Part shown: positions 56,774-64,000 of the stretch, piece after piece | How the letters are laid out: each line of letters opens with the position of its first letter | Numbering within the stretch: position 1 is the stretch's first letter | NCBI RefSeq assembly: GCF_001428245.1 | Contig: NZ_LMRV01000013.1 | Span: 54,466 to 118,465 of the forward strand | Source: Paenibacillus sp. Soil522 | Lineage (GTDB): Bacteria; Bacillota; Bacilli; Paenibacillales; Paenibacillaceae | DNA: 64,000 nucleotides | Direction of reading: 5' to 3' | The notes under the pieces: generated by a model | The model's input: only the letters and a program-made list of their open reading frames with translations | Database searches by the model: none | Told to the model about the DNA's origin: nothing | Made by a program: the position numbers and the translations under genes

Positions 56774-58135
56774 TCAATAAGGATCGATCATCTGGGCCGT
56801 CAGCATCGCTTTGGCGGCCAATCCCTGTGTGTCCCTAACTTCGATTTCCAGCTTTGTAAACTTCCGGCTCATCTCCAGCGCACGCGGGATGATCGTAATT
56901 TCACTATCGATTTGAACGGGTCTAACAAAATATGTCGTCATGCTCTCAAGCAAGTAATCGCGCTTAGCTGTCTCTCTGATCATTCTGCGCGCTGCCTGCG
57001 TCATTAAAGTGGCAAGCAGTCCCTCCGACACCATCCCGAGCGCCCCCGACATCTGCGGCGTAATCGTTCCCTTATAGGCGAGACCCAGCTCGTCCTGGCC
57101 CAATGTGTTTGCGTTTGCCGTAGCGATGAAGCTTGTCCACATCAAGTCCTCGAAGGTCTCTCCCGATTCCGGCTGCTTGCCGGCAAATCGCATTGCATCA
57201 AGCACTTTCTGCCTCGTTACGACACCCAGCAGCTTGCGGTGCCTGTCAACGATAGGCAGCAGATCAATGCCTTCCGCAGCCATCGTATGCGCGGCCGACG
57301 TAACTGTAATGTTCGGGGCTGCCGTAATGGGATGCTTGGTCATTACTTTATCGACAGCACTGTCCTCAGGCGCTCCGACCGCATCCTTGGCCGTCATCAT
57401 GCCAACGACCCTGCTTCTCTCGTCAATAACAGGAAAGCGGGAGTAGCCGGTTTCGCGAGACAGTTTATGAAAGTCTTCTATGGTATGTCCGATTCTAAGC
57501 GCGTCTGCAGGCCGGCTGAATGTGACGATATCTTCAATCAGCATGATTTTCCGTTTAATAAGGCGATCGTACATGGCACGGTTGATCATAGAGGCAACCG
57601 TAAACGTATCATGACGGGAGGAAATGATAGGAAGAATACGTTCGTCAGCAAGCTTGATCACTTCCGCACTCGGCTCGAAGCCGCCGGTAATAAGTACGCC
57701 TGCCCCCTCCTCCAGCGCACACCGGTGCGCGCCGATCCGGTTACCTACGATCAGCAGGCTGCCCTCGTCAATATACCTGAGCATCGCATCCAGCTCCATG
57801 GCGCCAATGACGAACTTATGCAGCGTTTTATCAAGTCCAGCCGCGCCTCCGAACAGCCTGCCCTCCACGATCTCGGCAACTTCGCCGAAAGTAAGCTGAT
57901 CAAGCGCCTCCCGGCGTTTGCGGTCGATCCGTACCGTTCCGATACGCTCCTTCGTACTGACAAGCCCTGAGCTTTCCGCTTCCTTAAATGCTTTATAAGC
58001 CGTGCCCTCGCTTACGCCAAGCGCCTTGGCAATAGCGCGCACCGATATTTTTGTTCCAATCTTTAGGCTTTGGATATAATTCAAAATCTGTTCATGCTTC
58101 GTGCTGGTTTCGTTACCCGGTCCGATTGGAGCCAC
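56774..58135 (-). CDS. ytoI: DRTGG/CBS/hot-dog domain regulator (YtoI type)
   Basis: A 453-residue four-part protein. Residues 1-75 are a GntR-like winged helix (ISVRAIAKALGVSEGTAYKAF), about 80-185 a DRTGG domain, 190-310 a pair of CBS domains (RFPVIDERSRVVGMMTAKDA; LLPIVDRHRKLLGVVTRQKV), and 330-450 a hot-dog thioesterase-like fold. CBS and DRTGG domains often bind adenine nucleotides, so it may sense energy state; no target is known. The start is a GTG at 58135 with GGAGG eight bases upstream. Confidence 0.9.
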   Translation of the reverse strand: MAPIGPGNETSTKHEQILNYIQSLKIGTKISVRAIAKALGVSEGTAYKAFKEAESSGLVSTKERIGTVRIDRKRREALDQLTFGEVAEIVEGRLFGGAAGLDKTLHKFVIGAMELDAMLRYIDEGSLLIVGNRIGAHRCALEEGAGVLITGGFEPSAEVIKLADERILPIISSRHDTFTVASMINRAMYDRLIKRKIMLIEDIVTFSRPADALRIGHTIEDFHKLSRETGYSRFPVIDERSRVVGMMTAKDAVGAPEDSAVDKVMTKHPITAAPNITVTSAAHTMAAEGIDLLPIVDRHRKLLGVVTRQKVLDAMRFAGKQPESGETFEDLMWTSFIATANANTLGQDELGLAYKGTITPQMSGALGMVSEGLLATLMTQAARRMIRETAKRDYLLESMTTYFVRPVQIDSEITIIPRALEMSRKFTKLEIEVRDTQGLAAKAMLTAQMIDPY

Positions 58136-58225
58136 TCTTGTATCCTCCGTCCAACTTGCAGTCTTTATTCCCTATTATAAGAGATTGCAAGCGGCAAGTC
58201 ATGTTCGTGCCGATTCACGCAGCCT

Positions 58226-58699
58226 TTAGAGCTGCCACTGCAGCAGCACCTGCTTAACCTTTAGCATACTGTCTATTAATTGCCCCTCCACGCCCTTCAG
58301 CCTCCATTTCTTGAATAGCTGCTGAATCGTTTGCACATTGATTGCATCCTCCGCGCCGGACGTAATAAAAGCCTGCCAATCGTATGAAATCGGAAGCGGA
58401 TACCGCAGCGATTGAATAAGGAATTGCTTCATTTCAATCGTTTGTGCTGGAATTTCTTCATATATGCTGGAAAACAAAAATGAGCTTTGCTCACTGTGCG
58501 GTCTGGAAATCTTATCTGATTTTAGATCAAGCTCATATTCAACGATTTGGGTATGCGGATTAACCCGACAGCTGAACGAACCGCGGGCCGTTACAGCCTT
58601 ATCGACACGATGTGATAAACGGTAAGTGAATTGAACAAGGAAAGGAACATTGTTATAATATGCGCGCACTTTTCTGAAAAACTCAAATTCGTCAACCAC
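58226..58699 (-). CDS. Hypothetical protein of unknown family
   Basis: I do not recognise this 157-residue soluble protein. It has an aromatic start (VDEFEFFRKVRAYYNNVPFLVQFTY), a beta-rich middle with SFSCRVNPHTQIVEYELDL, and a helical C-terminus (QTIQQLFKKWRLKGVEGQLIDSM). No signal peptide or catalytic motif is visible. The start is a GTG at 58699, nine bases after AGGAG. It lies 90 bases upstream of ytoI on the same strand and opposite the XRE gene. Confidence 0.75.
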   Translation of the reverse strand: MVDEFEFFRKVRAYYNNVPFLVQFTYRLSHRVDKAVTARGSFSCRVNPHTQIVEYELDLKSDKISRPHSEQSSFLFSSIYEEIPAQTIEMKQFLIQSLRYPLPISYDWQAFITSGAEDAINVQTIQQLFKKWRLKGVEGQLIDSMLKVKQVLLQWQL

Positions 58700-58838
58700 T
58701 TTGCCATTCTCCTCGCGTCCACGTTTTTGCCTTTTTCATCCTACCATTTTTAGTCAAATTGGTAAATCGATCCTTTATAGGTAATCTTGGTAGTAGAATG
58801 ATACTTTTTTACACAATTATAGTAAAGACACCATCTAT

Positions 58839-58851
58839 TAGTCAATGACTA
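58839..58851. promoter_or_regulatory. Palindrome TAGTCA-A-TGACTA upstream of the XRE gene
   Basis: A perfect 13-base dyad in the 230-base divergent gap. A second palindrome, CTCTATAGAG, is at 58872-58881, and related GACTAGT and AGTAAAG stretches are nearby. They are candidate operators for the XRE protein. The rest of this gap is AT-rich and holds no gene. Confidence 0.4.
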
Positions 58852-58929
58852 TAATCACTATTTTAAATATGCTCTATAGAGTGTTGTTGATAGACTAGTA
58901 AAGTTTTATCGTTAGGCTGAGGTGACATT

Positions 58930-59283
58930 ATGAGTGAGATTGCAGGGCTTGTAGGAGAAAACATTCGTCTGCTGCGCAAAAAAAGAGGGCTAAGCCAAGA
59001 GCAGCTCGCTTTTCGCGCCGAAATAAATGCTTCCTATATGGGACAGGTTGAACGCGGAGAAAAAAATCCGACGATAGACGTGCTCAGCAAAATCGCGCTT
59101 GCGCTGCAAACGCCGCTTGAGAAGATTGTGAACGTCGTCTCCAGCCCGGACTCATCGGATGAACCAAACGATGAAGGTTATGCCACTAAAATAGTCCATC
59201 AATTGAACGGTTTAAGCTTGAAGGAACAGGAAGCCGTTTATAAATTCGTCAAGCAGCTCGTTCATTTCAAGGAAATCCAATAA
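58930..59283 (+). CDS. XRE-family transcriptional regulator
   Basis: A 117-residue DNA-binding protein. Residues 8-66 are a classical helix-turn-helix of the phage-repressor type (RLLRKKRGLSQEQLAFRAEINASYMGQVERGEKNP). The tail (TKIVHQLNGLSLKEQEAVYKFVKQLVHF) resembles the dimerising C-terminus of small SinR-like regulators. The ATG follows GAGGTGACATT. It is monocistronic with a terminator. Its target is unknown; the palindromes upstream suggest self-regulation. Confidence 0.9.
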   Translation: MSEIAGLVGENIRLLRKKRGLSQEQLAFRAEINASYMGQVERGEKNPTIDVLSKIALALQTPLEKIVNVVSSPDSSDEPNDEGYATKIVHQLNGLSLKEQEAVYKFVKQLVHFKEIQ

Positions 59284-59320
59284 GCAGGACAAACCATATT
59301 CGGTTGTAAAATACAAAATA

Positions 59321-59365
59321 GGGACAGTCCCTCAGGTCTTTAGACCTATTAAGACTGTCCCTTTT
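59321..59365. terminator. Terminator after the XRE gene
   Basis: Outer arms GGGACAGTC/GACTGTCCC and inner arms AGGTCT/AGACCT form a two-part stem, followed by TTTT on the plus strand. It may also serve the convergent small membrane protein gene. Confidence 0.8.
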
Positions 59366-59394
59366 CAATTGGGCTGGTTTTTAGCTCCTGCCTG

Positions 59395-59676
59395 CTATCC
59401 CCGTGCTCTTCTCGAAGCAGCCTTCTGAACCAGCTTCTGCTCCCACAGCAGCGCCTTCGCCCTCTTAATGTGGGCCAGCTCTTTCCGCTTCGCGTCATTC
59501 ATAACGAGCGCATTGACATGTGCCGTAATGATGATTAACGCAAACAAGATCCAGACTAGTCCAAATACACTCATCAAGCTCCACGGCGCACTCAGCTCCA
59601 GACGCGGCAGCGCATATGTAAGCATCGCAAGCGCAATAAGCAAATATAAAATATGACGGCCTTTTCCGGAAAACAT
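59395..59676 (-). CDS. Small membrane protein, unknown function
   Basis: A 93-residue protein with two hydrophobic helices (HILYLLIALAMLTYALP and SVFGLVWILFALIIITAHVNAL) and a basic C-terminal tail (KRKELAHIKRAKALLWEQKLVQK). It has no known motif. The ATG follows GAGGAGC. It lies between the XRE and yheA-like genes on the minus strand. Confidence 0.7.
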   Translation of the reverse strand: MFSGKGRHILYLLIALAMLTYALPRLELSAPWSLMSVFGLVWILFALIIITAHVNALVMNDAKRKELAHIKRAKALLWEQKLVQKAASRRARG

Positions 59677-59767
59677 GCCATTCAGCTCCTCTGCAGGGTC
59701 ATAAGCGGCTCACTACCCTTGTCCGCATTACCATTCTATGAAGGAGTGGCAGGGTATATGTCTCCAG

Positions 59768-60103
59768 TTAGTCAACGATGGACTTCAGCACATCGGACAT
59801 AATGCGGTTAACGTCCTCAAACACAACCGCAAAACGGCGCTCCGCTTCGAGCAACTTGCCAATCAACGGATTGAGCGTAATGACTTCATAGAGCTTGTTC
59901 ATCTTCTCCATATCCTCCGCAGACGGCTCTTCGCCAGCCATCATTTTTTGCTGCAGAAAGTTTTGGCGCTCACGAAAATCATCCAGCATTCCCTTCGCTT
60001 CAGGATCTGCGTCAGCAGCCTGCTTCGCAGCCTTCATCAGCTTTGCTTCCTCGCTCTCCTTGAGCGCCTTCGCTAATTCATAAGCTTTGTCATAAACATT
60101 CAT
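59768..60103 (-). CDS. YlbF/YmcA-family protein (YheA-like)
   Basis: An all-helical soluble protein of 111 residues: NVYDKAYELAKALKESEEAKLMKAAKQAADADPEAKGMLDDF then FLQQKMMAGEEPSAEDMEKMNKLYEVITLNPLIGKLLEAE. This is the pattern of the YlbF/YmcA/YheA group. B. subtilis yheA lies beside yheC and yheD, as here, which supports YheA rather than YlbF or YmcA. ATG 60103 follows GGGAGAGAGG; the frame from 60205 extends 34 residues too far. It is divergent from the ATP-grasp genes. Confidence 0.87.
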   Translation of the reverse strand: MNVYDKAYELAKALKESEEAKLMKAAKQAADADPEAKGMLDDFRERQNFLQQKMMAGEEPSAEDMEKMNKLYEVITLNPLIGKLLEAERRFAVVFEDVNRIMSDVLKSIVD

Positions 60104-60298
60104 TTGCCTCTCTCCCATTCGTTTGAGCTGATTTGTTTTTCTATACGTACAATCATACCCCTTAATTGAAACAAGAGCCAAGGTCTTATTCTTATTCCGA
60201 TTCACAATGGGATAGATGTCCTCATATGATGAAGTAATTCGTGTAAAAAACCTAGTTGCTAACCTCTTATCGTCATCCTCCTGCTTGGAAGGAGATTT

Positions 60299-61675
60299 AT
60301 GATGCTCAAATCGAAAGTAGTCTTACAGGTGATTGGCACCGGCATGATTCCTGAAGACACGCTCATGCTTGGCGAATCCTATGTAAAGCAGTGGAAAATC
60401 CCTCAAGGCCAGCACATCCTCTTAAAATTCGGTTCCTTTCGGCAGCATGTAAAGGTTATTCCTGTCGCAAAGTACGATGGGATGAGGATGAGTCAAAGCT
60501 TAGCGAAACAGATGGGCTTAACTAGCGGATCGTCACTTCGCATACAATACAAAGCCGGCAATTCCACACTTGTTCTGGGACCGTTAATCGGTGTGCTGGT
60601 CAGCCGCGATTATCCAAATACACCGGATAAGCCCTTCGGACCTATTACCATGTTTTGCAAGGAGCTTGTTGAAGCCAGTTCGGCGCAAGGCGTTTACGTT
60701 TATTTCTTCACCCCTAACCAAATCGGCAGCCAGCTTGACACCACCATTGACGGCTGGGTCTTTTCAGACGGGTGGCAGCAGGTTAGAATGCCCATACCTG
60801 ACGTCGTCAATAACCGTTTAACTTCAAGAAAATTGGAGAACAGGCCCAGCGTACAACATTTTTTGAAAGATGTAAAACAGCAGCACAAGACGAATGTTTT
60901 CAACGAAAAGTTTCTCGATAAGGCCGAGGTTTTCGATGCGCTAAAAAAAGATGAATCGTTAGGGCGCTATTTGCCCGAATCGCATTTACTGCTTAACTAT
61001 ACGATGCTGAAATCGATGTGCTCCCGTTATAGCAACGTTTTTCTAAAACCGATCCGCGGCAGTTTAGGGAAAGGGATCATTCGCATCTCGCGTCTCGAAG
61101 CGAACCAATTTCAAGCGATGCACACAACCGCAGCCGGTACCCGCAAACAGCAGCATACGAGCTTAGTCAAGCTGTACTCGTCCATTTCCGCGAAGATGAA
61201 AACCGTTCGATACCAAATTCAACAGGGACTGCAGCTAATCGAAATCCAAAAACGGCCGGTCGACTTTCGCGCGCTCGTCCAAAAAAATTTGACCGGTAAG
61301 TGGACCATTACGTCCATTGTCGCCCGAACAGCCAGTAACGATCATTTTGTATCTAACCTTGCACGCGGAGGCACGTTAAGCACGGCCTTGGAAGCCGTAA
61401 CGAAATCAAATCTGCAGTCCGGAATAAGCAGACATGAAGCCGTACAACGGCTGCAGCAGGCAGCACTCCATATCGCCCGCGGCGTAGAAGCACAAATTCC
61501 GGCTCACTTCGGTGAACTAGGCATTGATTTGGCACTCGATACGAACGGCCGGGTTTGGCTTCTGGAAGTCAATTCAAAGCCATCCAAAAACGACAATACG
61601 CCACTCCACGAGAACAAAATCCGTCCATCCGTCCGTATGATGATTCAATATTCCCGATTTTTATCGGGCTTTTAA
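60299..61675 (+). CDS. YheC/YheD-type ATP-grasp protein, paralogue 1
   Basis: A 458-residue protein. Residues 1-100 form a small beta-barrel-like domain (GQHILLKFGSFRQHVKVIPV...STLVLGPLIGVL). The ATP-grasp part has the nucleotide-binding Lys and glycine loop LKPIRGSLGKGIIRI, RPVDFRALVQKN, and the metal-site sequence GIDLALDTNGRVWLLEVNSKP with Glu and Asn. In B. subtilis YheC and YheD are linked to the spore coat or cortex, but the reaction is unknown. Two adjacent ATGs (60299, 60302) follow GGAGG. It heads an array of three paralogues. Confidence 0.92.
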   Translation: MMLKSKVVLQVIGTGMIPEDTLMLGESYVKQWKIPQGQHILLKFGSFRQHVKVIPVAKYDGMRMSQSLAKQMGLTSGSSLRIQYKAGNSTLVLGPLIGVLVSRDYPNTPDKPFGPITMFCKELVEASSAQGVYVYFFTPNQIGSQLDTTIDGWVFSDGWQQVRMPIPDVVNNRLTSRKLENRPSVQHFLKDVKQQHKTNVFNEKFLDKAEVFDALKKDESLGRYLPESHLLLNYTMLKSMCSRYSNVFLKPIRGSLGKGIIRISRLEANQFQAMHTTAAGTRKQQHTSLVKLYSSISAKMKTVRYQIQQGLQLIEIQKRPVDFRALVQKNLTGKWTITSIVARTASNDHFVSNLARGGTLSTALEAVTKSNLQSGISRHEAVQRLQQAALHIARGVEAQIPAHFGELGIDLALDTNGRVWLLEVNSKPSKNDNTPLHENKIRPSVRMMIQYSRFLSGF

Positions 61676-61686
61676 CGGAGGCTCCT

Positions 61687-62910
61687 ATGCAGGCTCGAAT
61701 GGTCAATCTCGGAATCGTCGTCGCCTCGCTCAACCGTCAAGACTTGGATACCGCAACCGGACCGATATTGCCGGAACCTTCCTTCTACCGTGCGCTCACT
61801 ATAGCCGGCAAGCCGCTTGGTATTGACGTCTATGTATTTGCGGCGGAAGGCCTTCAGCCGCAATCAGAACAGCTCTTCGGCTATCGCTTTGAACAAAACC
61901 GGTGGGTAAGACAGGAAGTTCCGCTGCCTGACGTCATCTATGACCGCTGCTTTTTCACACGAGCTAATCAGCGAATGAACTGTCGCAGCATGCTGGCGGC
62001 TATGAAGCTAAGGAAACCGTATTTGATGCTGAACGGAACCCTCCCGGCTAAGCAGGGCGTCTATGAAGCGCTTAAGGATGACATTTTGCTGGCGAAGCAT
62101 TTACCTGTTACTTTGCCCTTTCAATCTGCAAATCAGGTCAACCTTTTGGCGGATCGGTATTTTAACGGGATCGTCCTTAAGCCATCAGCAGGTATGCAAG
62201 GCAGAGGGATCGTGCACGTAAAGCGCTGCCCGCTCGAGCAAACAACGAAGGTGAAGGGCAGAAGCCGTCAAAATCGTCCTTTTTCTATTACATTCAAGGA
62301 CAATCACGCGGCGGAGCAATGGATCAACCGCTTTATTCACCGATCAGCCTATTTAATCCAGCCCTATCTGGAGCTTAGCGGCGAGGACGGCAAGCCATTT
62401 GACGTAAGAGCACTCATGCAAAAGGAGCATACAGGAAAGTGGTCGCTGACCGGAGTCGCGTCTCGTATGGGTCAAGCGGGCTCGCTCACGTCCAACCTGC
62501 ACGGCGGCGGCGACGCCAGTCCGGCTGCTCAGCTGATTACTGCCAAATTCGGCACACACAGAGCAGAACGTTTGCTAGAGCAGATCCATACAATAAGCAA
62601 GCAAACAGTTGAACGGCTTGAATGTAAATTCGGCAGATTTGCCGAGCTTGGTTTAGACTATGGCATCGATTTGGACGGCAAACTTTGGCTAATCGAAGCA
62701 AACTCAAAGCCAGGCCGTTCTTCCTTTCGAATCATAGGCGACCAGGAAGCCGAGAGACTGTCAATCGAAAGACCGCTCTTATATGCACGCTTGTTATCTA
62801 GGCGCTTGTTCCCGTACTTTGTAGCCAATGAGTCCATCAACGGCCGTCGCCGTTATTCAAGTTTCGACGACGAATTACGGCCTTTCAACGTTCAGGAGGT
62901 TCATCGATGA
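61687..62910 (+). CDS. YheC/YheD-type ATP-grasp protein, paralogue 2 (no N-terminal domain)
   Basis: A 407-residue paralogue that lacks the roughly 100-residue N-terminal barrel of its neighbours and begins at the LGIVVASLN strand. ATP-grasp motifs are VLKPSAGMQGRGIVHVK, KPFDVRALMQKEHTGKW and GLDYGIDLDGKLWLIEANSKPG. The C-terminus is longer, with LFPYFVANESINGRRRY. ATG 61687 follows GGAGG; the frame from 61555 overlaps paralogue 1. It starts 11 bases after that gene, and its stop overlaps the next start (ATGA). Confidence 0.92.
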   Translation: MQARMVNLGIVVASLNRQDLDTATGPILPEPSFYRALTIAGKPLGIDVYVFAAEGLQPQSEQLFGYRFEQNRWVRQEVPLPDVIYDRCFFTRANQRMNCRSMLAAMKLRKPYLMLNGTLPAKQGVYEALKDDILLAKHLPVTLPFQSANQVNLLADRYFNGIVLKPSAGMQGRGIVHVKRCPLEQTTKVKGRSRQNRPFSITFKDNHAAEQWINRFIHRSAYLIQPYLELSGEDGKPFDVRALMQKEHTGKWSLTGVASRMGQAGSLTSNLHGGGDASPAAQLITAKFGTHRAERLLEQIHTISKQTVERLECKFGRFAELGLDYGIDLDGKLWLIEANSKPGRSSFRIIGDQEAERLSIERPLLYARLLSRRLFPYFVANESINGRRRYSSFDDELRPFNVQEVHR

Positions 62911-64000
62911 GTTTGACAACTTGTAACGTACATTTCTCACAGCAGTCTAATAAAGTCGTATATTTGTCCAGTCCTCTACTAAAGAAGCTGAAGCTTTCAG
63001 GCAAAAAGTCGGTTCGCCTCAAGCTGGGTAACGAAGTGATTAATGCGGAAATCAAGCAGCTGAACCGGCCGGGCAATCACTTGTATTTGTCAGCAGGAAT
63101 CCGTCAATTGATCAAAGTTCCGAAATCCGGGAACGTATATGTGCTCAACTCCGGCGAGAACGAGGTTCAGCTTGGACCGCTTGTCGGTATACTAAGCGAT
63201 AACGGCATTCGTTCAGAGAGCAATCCCTTTGGTGGCCGAACCGAGTTTATTAAACAGATTATCCGTACCGGAGAGCATAAAGCTTACCTTTTCGGGTTCA
63301 CTCCGAATGATATCAACTGGCAGCAGGAAACGATCAACGGCTATTTTCTCGATCCGCAAGGCGGCTGGTATCGCAAAATCGTACCGTTGCCGGACGTCGT
63401 TTACAACCGTCTTCCGAACCGCAAGGCGGAAACATCTGCATCCATTAATGCGCTGCGCGAACGTTTCGTACGCCGGAAAATTCCTATTTTCAACTGGAGC
63501 TTCTTCAATAAAGCAGACGTCTACAAGCTTCTGGATAATGATCCTGAAGCGCTGGATCATTTGCCCGAATCTGTCTCGGGGCCCTCCATGGAAAAAATAA
63601 AGGAGATGCTCGAAACGCATCAGTTTCTTTACTTTAAACCGACTGCAGGCAGCCTTGGAATAGGAATATACAGACTAACCTATCATCCAAAGCGCGGTTA
63701 TTTCGCACGATACCGCAAGGGCAGCCAAAATGTGCTGCTCCGATTCGGAACCTTCAGCGGCTTGATACGAATGCTTCAAGCGAAACATGGCATCAGCTTA
63801 ACTCATTATGTTGTCCAACAAGGAATTCGACTTGTAGAAATCGACAACTGTCCGATCGATTTCCGCTTTCATATGCATAAGAACGGCAAAAACGAATGGG
63901 TCCCTGCCGGCATCGGCGCGAAGAAGGCAGGCCGCGGCAGCGTTACGACACATGTAAAAAGCGGAGGATCGCTTATGACACCGGAGCAAGCGCTTAAAAC
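62907..64000 (+). CDS. YheC/YheD-type ATP-grasp protein, paralogue 3 (cut by window end)
   Basis: 364 codons are visible and the frame is open at 64000. ATG 62907 follows AGGAGG at seven bases and overlaps the previous stop codon by four bases. The N-terminal barrel (residues 1-95: NVHFSQQSNKVVYLSSPLL...VQLGPLVGILSDNG) is present, as in paralogue 1. The ATP-binding loop is FKPTAGSLGIGIYRL, and the conserved DFR is followed by Phe instead of Ala (PIDFRFHMHKN). The metal-site Glu-x-Asn lies beyond the window. Length so far fits YheD. Confidence 0.92.
   Translation, partial: MSLTTCNVHFSQQSNKVVYLSSPLLKKLKLSGKKSVRLKLGNEVINAEIKQLNRPGNHLYLSAGIRQLIKVPKSGNVYVLNSGENEVQLGPLVGILSDNGIRSESNPFGGRTEFIKQIIRTGEHKAYLFGFTPNDINWQQETINGYFLDPQGGWYRKIVPLPDVVYNRLPNRKAETSASINALRERFVRRKIPIFNWSFFNKADVYKLLDNDPEALDHLPESVSGPSMEKIKEMLETHQFLYFKPTAGSLGIGIYRLTYHPKRGYFARYRKGSQNVLLRFGTFSGLIRMLQAKHGISLTHYVVQQGIRLVEIDNCPIDFRFHMHKNGKNEWVPAGIGAKKAGRGSVTTHVKSGGSLMTPEQALK

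Noticed and set aside
61555..61686. Longer N-terminus for the second ATP-grasp protein
   Set aside because: It would overlap the previous gene by 121 bases, while ATG 61687 has a good ribosome site.

Overview
The window reads as chromosomal DNA of a spore-forming Firmicute of the Paenibacillus type. The evidence is synteny with Bacillus (tig-clpX-lonB-lon; gerM-rph-rdgB; citZ-icd-mdh; accD-accA; dnaE-ytrH-ytrI-ytpI-ytoI), sporulation genes (lonB, gerM, ytrH, ytrI, yheC/yheD-like), large YesM/YesN-type two-component genes beside LplB/LplC-type sugar permeases, and strong AGGAGG ribosome sites. Nearly all of it is core genome; I see no phage, transposase, integrase or CRISPR array. This assignment is inference from gene content, not a database match.

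Layout. 1-9.6 kb (minus strand): proteostasis block, read from high to low coordinates: ysoA-like, tig, clpP, clpX, ispG, lonB and lon (lon runs off the left edge). 9.84 kb: a single tRNA-Arg(TCT) gene on the plus strand. 10.0-19.1 kb (minus): a carbohydrate module with a sensor kinase, an AraC-type response regulator, two permeases, a lipoprotein solute-binding protein, a Gfo/Idh/MocA dehydrogenase and a ThuA-like protein. 19.2-25.8 kb: asnB, rdgB, rph, gerM, a PgpA-like phosphatase and an AIM24-family protein. 25.9-26.6 kb: remains of an aminoglycoside-phosphotransferase-like gene. 26.7-31 kb (minus): glpX, a metallo-beta-lactamase-fold hydrolase with a methyltransferase, and fni. 31.2-35.5 kb: nagB-nagA, then a convergent DeoR regulator, PfkB sugar kinase and membrane protein.

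35.7-42 kb (minus): recQ and the TCA genes mdh, icd and citZ. 42-45.7 kb: a Ppx/GppA-type phosphatase and ppk1, convergent, with overlapping 3' ends. 45.8-51.4 kb (minus): fxsA, thioesterase, pyk, accA, accD, a small conserved ORF and a second PgpA-like gene. 51.7-58.7 kb: dnaE, then ytrH, ytrI, ytpI on plus and ytoI plus an unknown gene on minus. 58.9-64 kb: an XRE regulator, a small membrane protein, a yheA-like gene and three consecutive YheC/YheD-type ATP-grasp genes, the last cut by the right edge.

The most interesting signals are mainly non-coding: a three-segment attenuator-like leader before rph, a PhoP-box-like triple repeat before ppk1, a CcpC-type dyad before citZ, a 16+16 bp inverted repeat before nagB, and several families of short dispersed palindromic repeats. 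Among genes, the triple ATP-grasp array is the best candidate for an incompletely described system. Many start codons were moved from the longest reading frame to internal ATG/GTG/TTG codons because a good ribosome-binding site sits in front of them; this is stated in each entry.
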